6,271 nucleotides of DNA from Candidatus Poseidoniaceae archaeon (GCA_013330765.1 DUHU01000156.1:1-6271); one strand, 5' to 3'; counted from the stretch's first letter, positions 1-6,271 are shown. Notes: generated by a model from the sequence alone, not told the origin. A program made the numbers and translations.

Positions 1-962
1 TCTTCGTTCGGGTCCGAACCGACAACCGTGACGCAGACCTCGACCGACACGTCCCCGATGGGAACCTGTTCAACCCCTGTCCACGTCCATGCCGTGTTGT
101 TGCCGGGCATGACACGATCAATGAGGACCCTCCCCGTCGAGGTCTCAACAAGCAGATCGCCGTCCCTCGAGAACAGTTCGTCGTCCTCCAAGGGACCCCA
201 GATTGACCAGGTCACGGCAGGGCCACCGTCGGCCCAATCGATGTCTTCTGCGCCCCATGGAAGGTCGGCCGTGAAGGCGATGTGAGCACGCCTCGAAGCG
301 TCGATTTTCAGCGTGGCGCTGGGCTCGTAGATGTCGCCCTCGATGACGATGCCTCCGCCGTTTTGCTCGAACCCACCCCAAAGCACACGGGCGCGCGTGC
401 CCTCGCAGTCATGCTGCATCCAGAGGCTCAACGTGAACACATCACCTGGCTGCATCGAGAGGTTCACCGATTGCCGCTCGCCCTCAAACAACTCGGAGTC
501 ATCGTTGGAGACGGCCTCAATGACCTGTTGGACGGTGGAGGTGTACGTCGAACTCCCCGCCGTGACTTCCATCCTCAGCGATGTTTCCTGACCGCCGTTG
601 GTGAACGGGTTGGTGGCCGAGCAGGACCGTGCGGGTGCTTGCTCAAGTCGCACCGAGAAAAACACGGACATGTTGACCGTGGCATCGATGGCGTTCACCA
701 GTGGTGGGGAGGAGACGCTGAACACTGGAACTTCTCCTGACCCTCCGAGCACTTCGAAGTAGCCGACGGCCCCGTCAGTGCTGTTGCGTTGAAGGATCGC
801 TTCCTCCTGGTTGAGGCCTTCGACATAGAGCCGCATGACGTCATCGACGCGCCATTCCTCATGCCCAGCAGGGTAACCCTCGTCCTCCGCTGCAAGGGCA
901 TATCCGGTCAACGAGGTGGTCGCGACCGTCAGCAGGACGAGCAGGAGTGCCGCCCGCCGCAT
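1..962 (-). CDS. Secreted beta-rich protein of unknown function, 5' part (C-terminus beyond the window)
   Basis: The frame is open from the ATG at 962 down to base 1 (320 codons plus two bases) with no stop, so the gene continues past the left edge. Residues 1-24 form a classic secretory signal: two arginines after Met, a leucine/valine-rich core, and a likely cleavage after the motif YALA before AEDEG. The mature part is acidic, rich in Gly, Ser, Thr, Val and Trp, and alternates hydrophobic residues as beta-sandwich proteins do. It has four N-glycosylation sequons (N60, N97, N167, N288) and three cysteines (C114, C186, C310). No catalytic motif is visible and I do not recognise a family. It is probably an exported or surface protein. 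An in-frame GTG at 986 would add eight residues (MLGRAATA); the ATG is preferred because it gives a compact signal peptide. No Shine-Dalgarno motif precedes either start. It follows the DUF92 gene after 51 bases. Confidence 0.85.
   Translation of the reverse strand, partial: MRRAALLLVLLTVATTSLTGYALAAEDEGYPAGHEEWRVDDVMRLYVEGLNQEEAILQRNSTDGAVGYFEVLGGSGEVPVFSVSSPPLVNAIDATVNMSVFFSVRLEQAPARSCSATNPFTNGGQETSLRMEVTAGSSTYTSTVQQVIEAVSNDDSELFEGERQSVNLSMQPGDVFTLSLWMQHDCEGTRARVLWGGFEQNGGGIVIEGDIYEPSATLKIDASRRAHIAFTADLPWGAEDIDWADGGPAVTWSIWGPLEDDELFSRDGDLLVETSTGRVLIDRVMPGNNTAWTWTGVEQVPIGDVSVEVCVTVVGSDPNE
891..962 (-). other. Signal peptide of the secreted protein
   Basis: Codons 1-24 encode a positively charged start (MRR), a hydrophobic core (AALLLVLLTVA) and a small-residue cleavage region ending in ALA, followed by an acidic mature N-terminus (AEDEG). 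This is the usual Sec-type layout. No lipobox cysteine follows, so a lipoprotein is unlikely, and the two arginines lack the rest of a twin-arginine motif. Confidence 0.8.
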
Positions 963-983
963 GGCGGTGGCTGCGCGCCCCAA

Positions 984-992
984 CACAAAAGC
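984..992 (-). promoter_or_regulatory. Weak T-rich TATA-like element upstream of the secreted protein gene
   Basis: On the minus strand the sequence GCTTTTGTG lies 22 to 30 bases before the ATG at 962, where an archaeal TATA box would sit for a leaderless transcript. It is the only A/T-rich run in an otherwise GC-rich gap. The match to a TATA box is poor. The same T-run could instead be part of a terminator after the adjacent palindrome, or have no role. Confidence 0.25.
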
Positions 993-994
993 CC

Positions 995-1008
995 CACGTC
1001 CGGACGTG
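995..1008. repeat. Perfect 14-base palindrome, possible operator or hairpin
   Basis: The sequence CACGTCCGGACGTG is identical on both strands. It sits in the 51-base gap after the DUF92 stop codon (1014-1016) and just upstream of the T-rich element before the secreted protein gene. As DNA it has the two-fold symmetry of a dimeric regulator site. As RNA it could form a 5-base-pair stem with a CCGG loop, followed on the minus strand by GGGGCTTTTG, which resembles a weak terminator. The sequence alone does not decide between these. Confidence 0.4.
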
Positions 1009-1013
1009 AACCC

Positions 1014-1787
1014 TCAGGGGAATCCGAGGAGGAGCGCCACACCAAGGGAACCGACGAGAATGGATGCGGCGTTGACCGTGCCCTTTGTCATCAATCCACG
1101 GTTCTCCAAGACCGCACCAAGCACCGAATCCAACTGACATCCAAGGAAGCCGGCCAAGAGCACAATGACCGGTTCGTACACGGAGGTTGAGCCCGAGCCG
1201 TCCCCCGTCACGGCCGCGATTCCAAAGGCCAAGATGGAGATGAGCGCTGCACCGCCAAACGCGGCGGCCTGCCCGCGGGGAGACACGCCTCCGTTGAGGC
1301 CCGGCTCGCATCGCTGAAGGGTGGTGATCATCCGCACCCGATCGTCAAGGCAGCCGAATTCAGAAGCCCATGTGTCGGACGTGGCGACCGCGACGGAAGC
1401 AGCGAAGACCCAGAGGCCTGCGTCGTGGGCATCGAAAAAGAAGGCGAACAGCACCACAAGGCCTGGCATGCCTCCGTTGGCCACGACGTTGGTCCATCGA
1501 CGTGAACCGTCGCCAGACTCACTCATCCCTTTGGCCGCTTTTTCCTCGAAGCGGTGTTTTGTTGCAAGGTGCGACGAGGCAAGGAAAGAGAGCAAGAGAA
1601 GAAGCCAGGTCCAGTGACCGAGTCCTCCGACCAAGGCGGCAAGGACAACTGCGGCCACGAGACCGCTTTTGTCGAGCACCTTGGCCCGGGTGCTCAAGAG
1701 CAGCAAGGCAGCGATGAGCCCCACGACCACCACCAAGTTTCCTTGGTTCAGACCGGGATCCCAAACCATGGCCAACCCGCTCTTCAC
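1014..1787 (-). CDS. DUF92 family integral membrane protein (VTE6-like; possible isoprenyl-phosphate kinase)
   Basis: This 257-residue protein has about seven or eight hydrophobic segments (roughly 18-32, 42-56, 59-70, 106-118, 124-137, 173-193, 204-217, 240-255) and the conserved DUF92 (TIGR00297) signatures: RRWTNVVANG at 96-105, SDTWASEFG at 137-145, GLNGGVSPRG at 163-172, LDSVLGAVLENRG at 219-231 and KGTVNAAS at 235-242. The plant member VTE6 phosphorylates phytyl phosphate to the diphosphate, and the family is thought related to CTP-dependent polyprenol kinases. In an archaeon the substrate could be phytyl or geranylgeranyl phosphate from lipid turnover; that is inference. Length fits the family. 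The start is GTG at 1787; an ATG at 1769 (codon 7) is equally possible, as neither has a Shine-Dalgarno motif. It begins 31 bases after the PrsW gene, with no promoter seen between, so the two are probably co-transcribed. Confidence 0.9.
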   Translation of the reverse strand: MKSGLAMVWDPGLNQGNLVVVVGLIAALLLLSTRAKVLDKSGLVAAVVLAALVGGLGHWTWLLLLLSFLASSHLATKHRFEEKAAKGMSESGDGSRRWTNVVANGGMPGLVVLFAFFFDAHDAGLWVFAASVAVATSDTWASEFGCLDDRVRMITTLQRCEPGLNGGVSPRGQAAAFGGAALISILAFGIAAVTGDGSGSTSVYEPVIVLLAGFLGCQLDSVLGAVLENRGLMTKGTVNAASILVGSLGVALLLGFP

Positions 1788-1818
1788 TCGGAGGTGGGGC
1801 TGATGTGCCTTTCCCCGG

Positions 1819-3240
1819 TCAGAACGGTTTCATTGGCCCGTAGGTGTCCTCAAGAGCAGCCCCGAACAAACGGCGCCCGGCTTGAAGCACCAACACCACG
1901 AGAAACAGGATCCATCCGATCATGACGACCGCTTGCGTGAACAGCGAGGTACCGCTGAGCCAAACGTCCAGGAGCACCGTCGAGCCGTTCCAGAGCGCGT
2001 GGCCTGCGATGCCAACCAACACCGCAGGAATCACCGCTTGGGGAGGGACGGGTCCGAAGGTCGAGGCGACACGACGAACCCATGTGTCCCGCTGCACGAC
2101 CCATGCCGATGTGGCCGTGGCCAAGGCTTGCCCCGTATGGGCGTCGAACAAACCCCACGTGGCAAGGGCGGCATCGTTTGCCTGCTCGTGCTGAACGGTT
2201 CGGGAACGTACGTGACCTAGAGCGTAACCGCTGAGACCGGTCCACACGGCGTGTCCAGGAATGGATCCGATGCCACGAATGATGGACGTGAAGCCGTAAC
2301 TGACCGCAGCTGTGGTGGGTTCTGCCACCAATGAAAGCAGGATGTATTGCAGGTTTTCCAGCATCGCAAAGCCCAACCCAACCGTGAAACCGACCTGAAG
2401 CCCCCGCCTGCTCGAATCGATCATCCGGCTCAGGCTGAGCACCGCCGCCAATTTGCAGAGTTCTTCGCCCACAGGCGCCGAAACGGTGACGGTCAAGGCC
2501 TCGATCATGGCAGCCCCTTCAATGCCGATGCCCGACAGACCCATCGGGAACAGGAGGCTGTTGATGACCAAGGCTGGAAAGGTGCTGAGCATGCCCGCAA
2601 TCAGCATGGCTTCGCCTTGCCGCCGGTCGGTTTGCAATTGGAGCACTTCGGAGGACACCGCCCACCAGATGAACACGGGAATGGAGAATCCAATCAGCCA
2701 TGCAGGAATGAGAAGCAGCAAGAAAAGGACGATTTGAGCGCCGACGGCTTGCACGGCACCCAGCGGGACCAACACGAACACCATCACGCCCACCGCTCCG
2801 AGGAACAAGGCCGCGAGTGGACCTGGACGGGGCAAGTCAAGGGGCGGGGAACGGCGTATGAGGTGATGACGAAGCAGGGTCGGCCACGGGGTTTGCAGCA
2901 CCGTCTCGCCCGGCAACTGGTGGGCGTGCTGACCGCCCGCTGCTGCTTCTGCCAGAATGACGTGGGTCAAGCGTGGGCGACGAAGGTACAGCACGAGGGC
3001 CACGAGAGGCAGGGAGCACAGGGCTCCAGTCAATGAAATCCAAGGGTTGGCTGGACCGGGTTCAAGGTCGAGGTTTCCATCGAGCAAGCCCACGAAGATG
3101 AACGTCACTGGGGTGGCGATCAGGTACAGGAGGATGACCAAACCGACCATCCGGCCCACCGTCCGCCACGGCGAGGACGGGGAAGCAAGCACCAGCCCTG
3201 GTGGCGGAGCCGACAAAGGTCGAGCAGCCACGGGACGCAT
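1819..3240 (-). CDS. PrsW-family intramembrane protease (glutamic-type, enlarged)
   Basis: This 473-residue polytopic membrane protein has around ten hydrophobic segments, the first at about 31-51. It carries the PrsW signatures in order: GEELCK at 258-263 (the EExxK motif, E259/E260/K263), FAMLEN at 291-296 (FxxxEN), GHAVWTG at 329-335 (H330) and GHALWNG at 413-419 (H414). These acidic and histidine residues within membrane segments are the proposed active site. In Bacillus subtilis, PrsW cuts the anti-sigma factor RsiW within or near the membrane; the substrate here is unknown. The protein is well above the roughly 200-300 residues of many PrsW proteins: it has a proline-rich N-terminal tail (1-30), a basic, histidine-containing loop at 88-139 and a hydrophilic insert at 343-398. 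ATG at 3240 is the only start, because an in-frame TAG lies seven codons upstream with no start codon between. Confidence in the family is high; in activity, moderate. Confidence 0.9.
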   Translation of the reverse strand: MRPVAARPLSAPPPGLVLASPSSPWRTVGRMVGLVILLYLIATPVTFIFVGLLDGNLDLEPGPANPWISLTGALCSLPLVALVLYLRRPRLTHVILAEAAAGGQHAHQLPGETVLQTPWPTLLRHHLIRRSPPLDLPRPGPLAALFLGAVGVMVFVLVPLGAVQAVGAQIVLFLLLLIPAWLIGFSIPVFIWWAVSSEVLQLQTDRRQGEAMLIAGMLSTFPALVINSLLFPMGLSGIGIEGAAMIEALTVTVSAPVGEELCKLAAVLSLSRMIDSSRRGLQVGFTVGLGFAMLENLQYILLSLVAEPTTAAVSYGFTSIIRGIGSIPGHAVWTGLSGYALGHVRSRTVQHEQANDAALATWGLFDAHTGQALATATSAWVVQRDTWVRRVASTFGPVPPQAVIPAVLVGIAGHALWNGSTVLLDVWLSGTSLFTQAVVMIGWILFLVVLVLQAGRRLFGAALEDTYGPMKPF

Positions 3241-3348
3241 GCAACCACACCTCGCTGCGCCCTATAGACGCTGCCGCTCCACCCCTCAGTTCGCCCATCA
3301 TCCGCCCACAAGGAGCGCTGCGAACATTGTCATCATCGGGGAGGAGGG
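3241..3348. other. Longest intergenic gap, between the pruA-like and PrsW genes
   Basis: These 108 bases separate the stop codon of the dehydrogenase gene from the start of the PrsW gene. On the minus strand the part just after the stop is pyrimidine-rich (CCCTCCTCCCC) but has no T-run or clear hairpin, so no terminator is evident. The only regulatory candidate is a TATA-like hexamer near the PrsW start. A 12-codon ORF (3298-3336) is too short to call. No RNA gene or longer repeat is visible. Confidence 0.6.
3262..3267 (-). promoter_or_regulatory. TATA-like element positioned for leaderless transcription of the PrsW gene
   Basis: The hexamer CTATAG lies 22 to 27 bases before the ATG at 3240. 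Archaeal TATA boxes sit about 25 bases before the transcription start, so transcription would begin at or near the ATG itself. This fits the absence of a Shine-Dalgarno motif (the preceding bases are GAGGTGTGGTTGC). The flanks are GC-rich and no purine-rich BRE is obvious, so this is a positional argument from a short motif. Confidence 0.4.
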
Positions 3349-4980
3349 TCAGCCAAGGAAGGGGTAGGTCCAATCCGTCGGTGGCGCGAAGGTTTCCTTG
3401 ATGGAACGTGGAGAAACCCAGCGCAGCAGGTTGAGGGGAGAACCGGCTTTGTCGTTGGTGCCGCTTCCTCGAGCACCGCCAAAGGGCTGCTGCCCGACGA
3501 CGGCGCCCGTCGGCTTGTCGTTGATGTAGAAGTTGCCTGCCGCATACCTGAGCCCGGCCATGGCGGTCTCGACATGACGACGGTCGGTGGCGAAAATGGA
3601 ACCGGTCAAGGCGTACTCCGAGGTCCCGTCGACCACGTCGATCATTCGTTCAAAGTCGGCGTCTTCGTACACGTGGATGGAAAGCACGGGGCCGAACAGT
3701 TCGACATGCATGGTTTCGTACATCGGGTCGGAGCAAACGATGGTCGTCGGTTGGATGAACCATCCCGTGCTGTCGTCCCAGGTTCCGCCCGTCACAATCT
3801 CGCACCCGTCGTCATCGGCGGCCCGCTGAATGGCCCCGGTGATGGAGGTGAAGGCCTTCTGATCGATGACCGCTCCCATGTAGACGCCGGGTTGGGTGAC
3901 GTCGCCGACGACGATGCGGTTGACTTCGGCCACGTAGGCGTCACGGATGAGCGACCAGACGGAAGCAGGCACGTAGGCGCGCGATGCTGCAGAGCACTTC
4001 TGACCTTGGAACTCGAAAGCACCACGCAAGAGGGCGACCAACAAGGCATCGCTGTCACAATCCGGGTGAGCGAGAATGAAATCCTTGCCTCCGGTCTCAC
4101 CGACGATGCGTGGATAGGAACGGTAGGAGGCGATGCGCTGTCCGACCTCTTGCCACAGTTGACGGAACACGCCGGTGCTGCCCGTAAAGTGAATGCCCGC
4201 CAAGGCCGAGGAGGCGAGGCAGGTTTCGCCCACGACCGAAGCAGGACCCGGCAGGAAATTGATGACACCGGGCGGTAGGCCCGCGTCCATCATCACTCGG
4301 AGAATGCGGTAGTTGGAGACGTAGGAATTCCTGCTTGGCTTCCAGACGCAGGTGTTGCCCATCAAGGCAGGAGCGGAAGGGAGATTGGCCGCAATGCTCG
4401 TGAAATTGAACGGCGTGACGGCGAAGACGAAGCCTTCGAGCGGTCGAACTTCCACCTGATTCCACATCGACGAGGGCGACACTGGGGGCTGCTGGTCTTC
4501 GTAGATGTCTCGGGCGTACACCGCGTTGAACCGCCAGAAGTCGATGAGTTCGCATGCGGAGTCGATCTCCGCCTGATGCATCGTTTTGGATTGGTTGAGC
4601 ATCGTGGAGGCGTTGATTTCAGCCCGACGAGGGCCTGCAAGCAATTCACCCGCCTTCAGGAAGACGGCCGCGCGGGCCGCCCATGGCATGGACGCCCATT
4701 CCTCATGTGCCTCCAAGGCGGCATCGATACCACGCTGAACTTCCGCCTTGCCTGCAAGGTGGACTCTGGCAAGGACATGCCCGTGGTTGTGGGGCATGAC
4801 CTGCTCGACCACGTTTCCTGTCCAAACCTCCTCGCCGTTGATGATGCAAGGAATCTCCAACACCTCGGCTGCTTGACGAGCAAGTTCTGCCTCAAGCGTG
4901 ATGCGCTCAGCGCTTCCTGGAGCATAGGAGAGCACCGGCTCGTTGACGGGGGCAGGAGGTCGGGGGATGGCGTTGGGCAT
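3349..4980 (-). CDS. pruA: 1-pyrroline-5-carboxylate dehydrogenase (L-glutamate gamma-semialdehyde dehydrogenase), ALDH4 type
   Basis: This 543-residue enzyme oxidises glutamate gamma-semialdehyde (from 1-pyrroline-5-carboxylate) to glutamate with NAD+, the second step of proline catabolism. It resembles eukaryotic ALDH4A1 along its whole length: NEPVLSYAPGS near 13-23, EIPCIINGEEVWTG at 42-55, GPRRAEI at 116-122, QAEIDSACELIDFWRFNA at 136-153 and TPFNFTSIAANL at 189-200. The GETGGKDF motif (294-301) carries the general base E295, FQGQKCSAASR (324-334) carries the catalytic C329, and VELFGPV (426-432) holds a cofactor-contacting glutamate. The C-terminal block at 481-510 includes AGNFYINDKPTG and GQQPFGGARGSGTND. 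All key residues are present and the length matches the family. ATG at 4980 gives the expected N-terminus; the frame is open upstream for at least 20 codons without another start. It is a stand-alone enzyme, not a PutA fusion, and no proline dehydrogenase gene adjoins it. It starts 52 bases after the propeller gene with no Shine-Dalgarno motif. Confidence 0.97.
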   Translation of the reverse strand: MPNAIPRPPAPVNEPVLSYAPGSAERITLEAELARQAAEVLEIPCIINGEEVWTGNVVEQVMPHNHGHVLARVHLAGKAEVQRGIDAALEAHEEWASMPWAARAAVFLKAGELLAGPRRAEINASTMLNQSKTMHQAEIDSACELIDFWRFNAVYARDIYEDQQPPVSPSSMWNQVEVRPLEGFVFAVTPFNFTSIAANLPSAPALMGNTCVWKPSRNSYVSNYRILRVMMDAGLPPGVINFLPGPASVVGETCLASSALAGIHFTGSTGVFRQLWQEVGQRIASYRSYPRIVGETGGKDFILAHPDCDSDALLVALLRGAFEFQGQKCSAASRAYVPASVWSLIRDAYVAEVNRIVVGDVTQPGVYMGAVIDQKAFTSITGAIQRAADDDGCEIVTGGTWDDSTGWFIQPTTIVCSDPMYETMHVELFGPVLSIHVYEDADFERMIDVVDGTSEYALTGSIFATDRRHVETAMAGLRYAAGNFYINDKPTGAVVGQQPFGGARGSGTNDKAGSPLNLLRWVSPRSIKETFAPPTDWTYPFLG

Positions 4981-5032
4981 GCACCGAGGTCGGAACGGCC
5001 GTCCTTCAACCTCACGGGGGTGAAGCGCAGCA

Positions 5033-6271
5033 TCATGCGACGTGAACTTGAATGCCGTCCATGGCCCAGCGCCCGTCAGGATGCCGGACGCGAAGTTCGA
5101 ACCTGTGGGTGCCTCTGGGAAGCTTCAGCAGGAGCCTGCCTTTGGTGCCAATCTCTCGGCCGTCGGACGTGCTCCAAGCGAACATCAAACCCTCTACGGG
5201 AGCGCCAGATACGTTGCTCTCAAGCAGCACTTCGGCGACGCCGTCGGCGGTCGCACGCACCTCGCGGTGTTCCCCAAGGTCGACCGTGAACGGCCGAGAT
5301 GGACCCTTCGCCCCCTCTTCCGTCAGGGCGGCCAGCAAGTCTTCCTCTTTCTCTCCAGTTGAAGCGCCCTCTGGCGTCGCCTCGTTCAGGGCATCCATCA
5401 GCCCTGACGGCGCCTGCCATTCATGCTCGGTGACCTCCGGTTCGAGGTCGGGTGAGGGCTCGATCATGGAAGGCACCTCATCGGCTTCCTGAATGGGAGG
5501 GGGCACCCAAGCGGTCAATTCGCTCGGGTCCACCTCGAACACCTCGGCGTCCAAATCCACGACACCAAGGGGCTCAGGACCGGTCCAATCGTTGCCGTCG
5601 TCACCGACCACAAGCAACTGGTTTCCAAGCACCGACAAGGCGCTGGGCATCCCCGGGTGTTCTACGGTCCACACCAATCCCGTCGCTCCAAGACCGTGCA
5701 CGTTGAACCAAGCCGCAATGCACACTTCGTCGCCGAGGTCGACCAAAGCCCGCACACCGCTTCCGGCATGGTGAATCTCCTTCGCCTCTTCGCGAGTGAG
5801 TCGAAGAACGGCACCGGACTGGTCGTGGGCCAAAATGCCGATTGAGGTCGATGCAAGTCCAAGGACGACCTCTTCGTGAGCATGCCTCCACAGAAGATCT
5901 GTGGAGCCCCATCGTTCGATTTCGACCACGTCTTCGTCGCCCGTCATGGCGTACCCCTCGCGGGCCACCAAGGCCCCGTCGTCGAGAAGCATGGCGGCAG
6001 TGATGCGTTCACCGTGAATTCCGCGAGACGGGCGAGCCCAGACGGCCTCACCGCTCACCAGGCTGTGAATGCCCAACACATCCCCCACCGACACCAAGAC
6101 GAAGCGTTCATTCGCATCGTGAAGCGTTTGGACTCCAGAAAGAAAGGTGCGTTCTCCTGCCTCCGTCATGGACCGAACCGCCCCCGTTTCATCGAGGAAG
6201 ACAAGGCCGCCGTGCACATCGATGGCCGAGACAATCCCCACACCATCGAGGTCCTGGTCGCGAGGGGACAC
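5033..6271 (-). CDS. Beta-propeller protein with acidic linker and C-terminal PKD-like domain, 3' part
   Basis: The frame is open from the right edge to the TGA at 5033-5035, giving 412 residues. The GTG at 6271 coincides with the edge, so the true start is probably upstream. Residues about 10-250 form roughly six degenerate repeats of about 40 residues with WD40/PQQ-like beta-propeller character (for example GGLVFLDETGAV at 21-32, GDVLGIHSLVSGEAVW at 63-78, IGILAHDQSGAVLRLT at 144-159, GNQLLVVGDDGNDW at 216-229). Residues 252-327 are a Pro/Glu-rich linker with a duplicated short motif. Residues 328-412 read as a PKD/Ig-like domain: FAWSTSDGREIGTKG at 364-378, LPRGTHRFELRV at 384-395, and an ending in IQVHVA. 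No enzyme motif is visible. It is probably a binding or scaffold protein; export cannot be judged without the N-terminus. No particular family is recognised. Confidence 0.85.
   Translation of the reverse strand: MSPRDQDLDGVGIVSAIDVHGGLVFLDETGAVRSMTEAGERTFLSGVQTLHDANERFVLVSVGDVLGIHSLVSGEAVWARPSRGIHGERITAAMLLDDGALVAREGYAMTGDEDVVEIERWGSTDLLWRHAHEEVVLGLASTSIGILAHDQSGAVLRLTREEAKEIHHAGSGVRALVDLGDEVCIAAWFNVHGLGATGLVWTVEHPGMPSALSVLGNQLLVVGDDGNDWTGPEPLGVVDLDAEVFEVDPSELTAWVPPPIQEADEVPSMIEPSPDLEPEVTEHEWQAPSGLMDALNEATPEGASTGEKEEDLLAALTEEGAKGPSRPFTVDLGEHREVRATADGVAEVLLESNVSGAPVEGLMFAWSTSDGREIGTKGRLLLKLPRGTHRFELRVRHPDGRWAMDGIQVHVA
5036..5290 (-). other. PKD/Ig-like C-terminal domain of the propeller protein
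   Basis: Codons 328-412 follow the PKD-like pattern: a strand ending in FAWSTSDG, a conserved IGTKG turn, a strand, the turn LPRGTH, a long strand (RFELRVRHPDG) and a final strand (GIQVHVA). Such domains are usual in extracytoplasmic or surface proteins of archaea and bacteria. The fold assignment rests on pattern, not on a search. Confidence 0.6.
5309..5401 (-). repeat. Duplicated short helical motif in the acidic linker
   Basis: Within the linker, residues 291-303 (LMDALNEATPEGA) and 312-321 (LLAALTEEGA) look like two copies of one motif, L-[ML]-x-A-L-x-E followed by EGA, starting 21 residues apart. The second copy lacks three residues. Each would form a short amphipathic helix in a disordered acidic stretch, as protein-docking motifs do. 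The similarity is short and could be due to composition. Confidence 0.35.

Noticed and set aside
859..1311. Minus-strand ORF of 150 codons overlapping the DUF92 and secreted protein genes
   Set aside because: It is out of frame with both well-supported genes, is Arg/Gly/Cys-rich and has no motif.
1788..1800. GGAGG-containing stretch near the DUF92 start
   Set aside because: The GGAGG is on the plus strand; on the coding strand it reads CCTCC and cannot serve as a Shine-Dalgarno site.
2347..3036. Plus-strand ORF of 229 codons
   Set aside because: It is antisense to the PrsW gene and has a Gln/His/Arg-rich composition typical of a reversed membrane-protein frame.
3298..3336. Minus-strand 12-codon ORF (MMTMFAALLVGG) in the gap before the PrsW gene
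   Set aside because: It is too short, lacks a ribosome binding site or promoter, and arises easily by chance; it could be a leader peptide but nothing supports this.
3574..4278. Plus-strand ORF of 234 codons
   Set aside because: It lies wholly antisense to the dehydrogenase gene, whose frame is certain; its translation has no recognisable motif and reflects the GC-rich codon pattern of the real gene.
4995..5002. Palindrome ACGGCCGT in the gap before the dehydrogenase gene
   Set aside because: At eight bases in GC-rich DNA it is expected by chance, and no TATA-like element or T-run lies beside it.
4576..5289. Plus-strand ORF of 237 codons
   Set aside because: It overlaps two real minus-strand genes and their gap, is rich in Arg and Cys, and shows no domain or start signal.

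Overview
The window is a compact, GC-rich stretch with at least five protein genes, all on the minus strand. In transcription order (right to left) they are: the 3' part of a beta-propeller/PKD-like protein gene (5033-6271, cut by the right edge); an eukaryote/Bacteroidetes-type 1-pyrroline-5-carboxylate dehydrogenase (3349-4980); a PrsW-family intramembrane protease (1819-3240); a DUF92 integral membrane protein related to phytyl-phosphate kinase (1014-1787); and the 5' part of a signal-peptide-bearing, beta-rich secreted protein gene (1-962, cut by the left edge). Gaps are 52, 108, 31 and 51 bases. I see no rRNA, tRNA, CRISPR array or insertion sequence.

The organism is probably a planktonic euryarchaeon of the Marine Group II / Poseidoniales type. 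The clues are the lack of Shine-Dalgarno motifs before the starts, a TATA-like hexamer at the right distance for leaderless transcription of the PrsW gene, secreted acidic proteins rich in N-glycosylation sequons, and the PKD-like domain style. No marker gene is present, so this is inference, and a GC-rich bacterium is not excluded.

Region by region: 5033-6271 encodes about six WD40/PQQ-like beta-propeller blades, an acidic proline-rich linker with a short duplicated motif, and a C-terminal PKD/Ig-like domain. 3349-4980 encodes a complete ALDH4-type enzyme of proline catabolism with all catalytic residues; no proline dehydrogenase lies next to it. 3241-3348 is the longest gap and holds the best promoter candidate. 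1819-3240 and 1014-1787 encode two polytopic membrane proteins, closely spaced and probably co-transcribed. 963-1013 holds a perfect 14-base palindrome beside a T-rich element upstream of the secreted protein gene.

Functionally, pruA looks like a metabolic gene set in an envelope-oriented neighbourhood (membrane protease, possible isoprenoid-phosphate kinase, secreted protein, propeller protein). A functional link among the envelope genes is plausible but not shown by the sequence. Nothing here is clearly a new system; the points most worth following are the enlarged PrsW beside DUF92, the palindrome next to the secreted protein gene, and the origin of the ALDH4-type enzyme.
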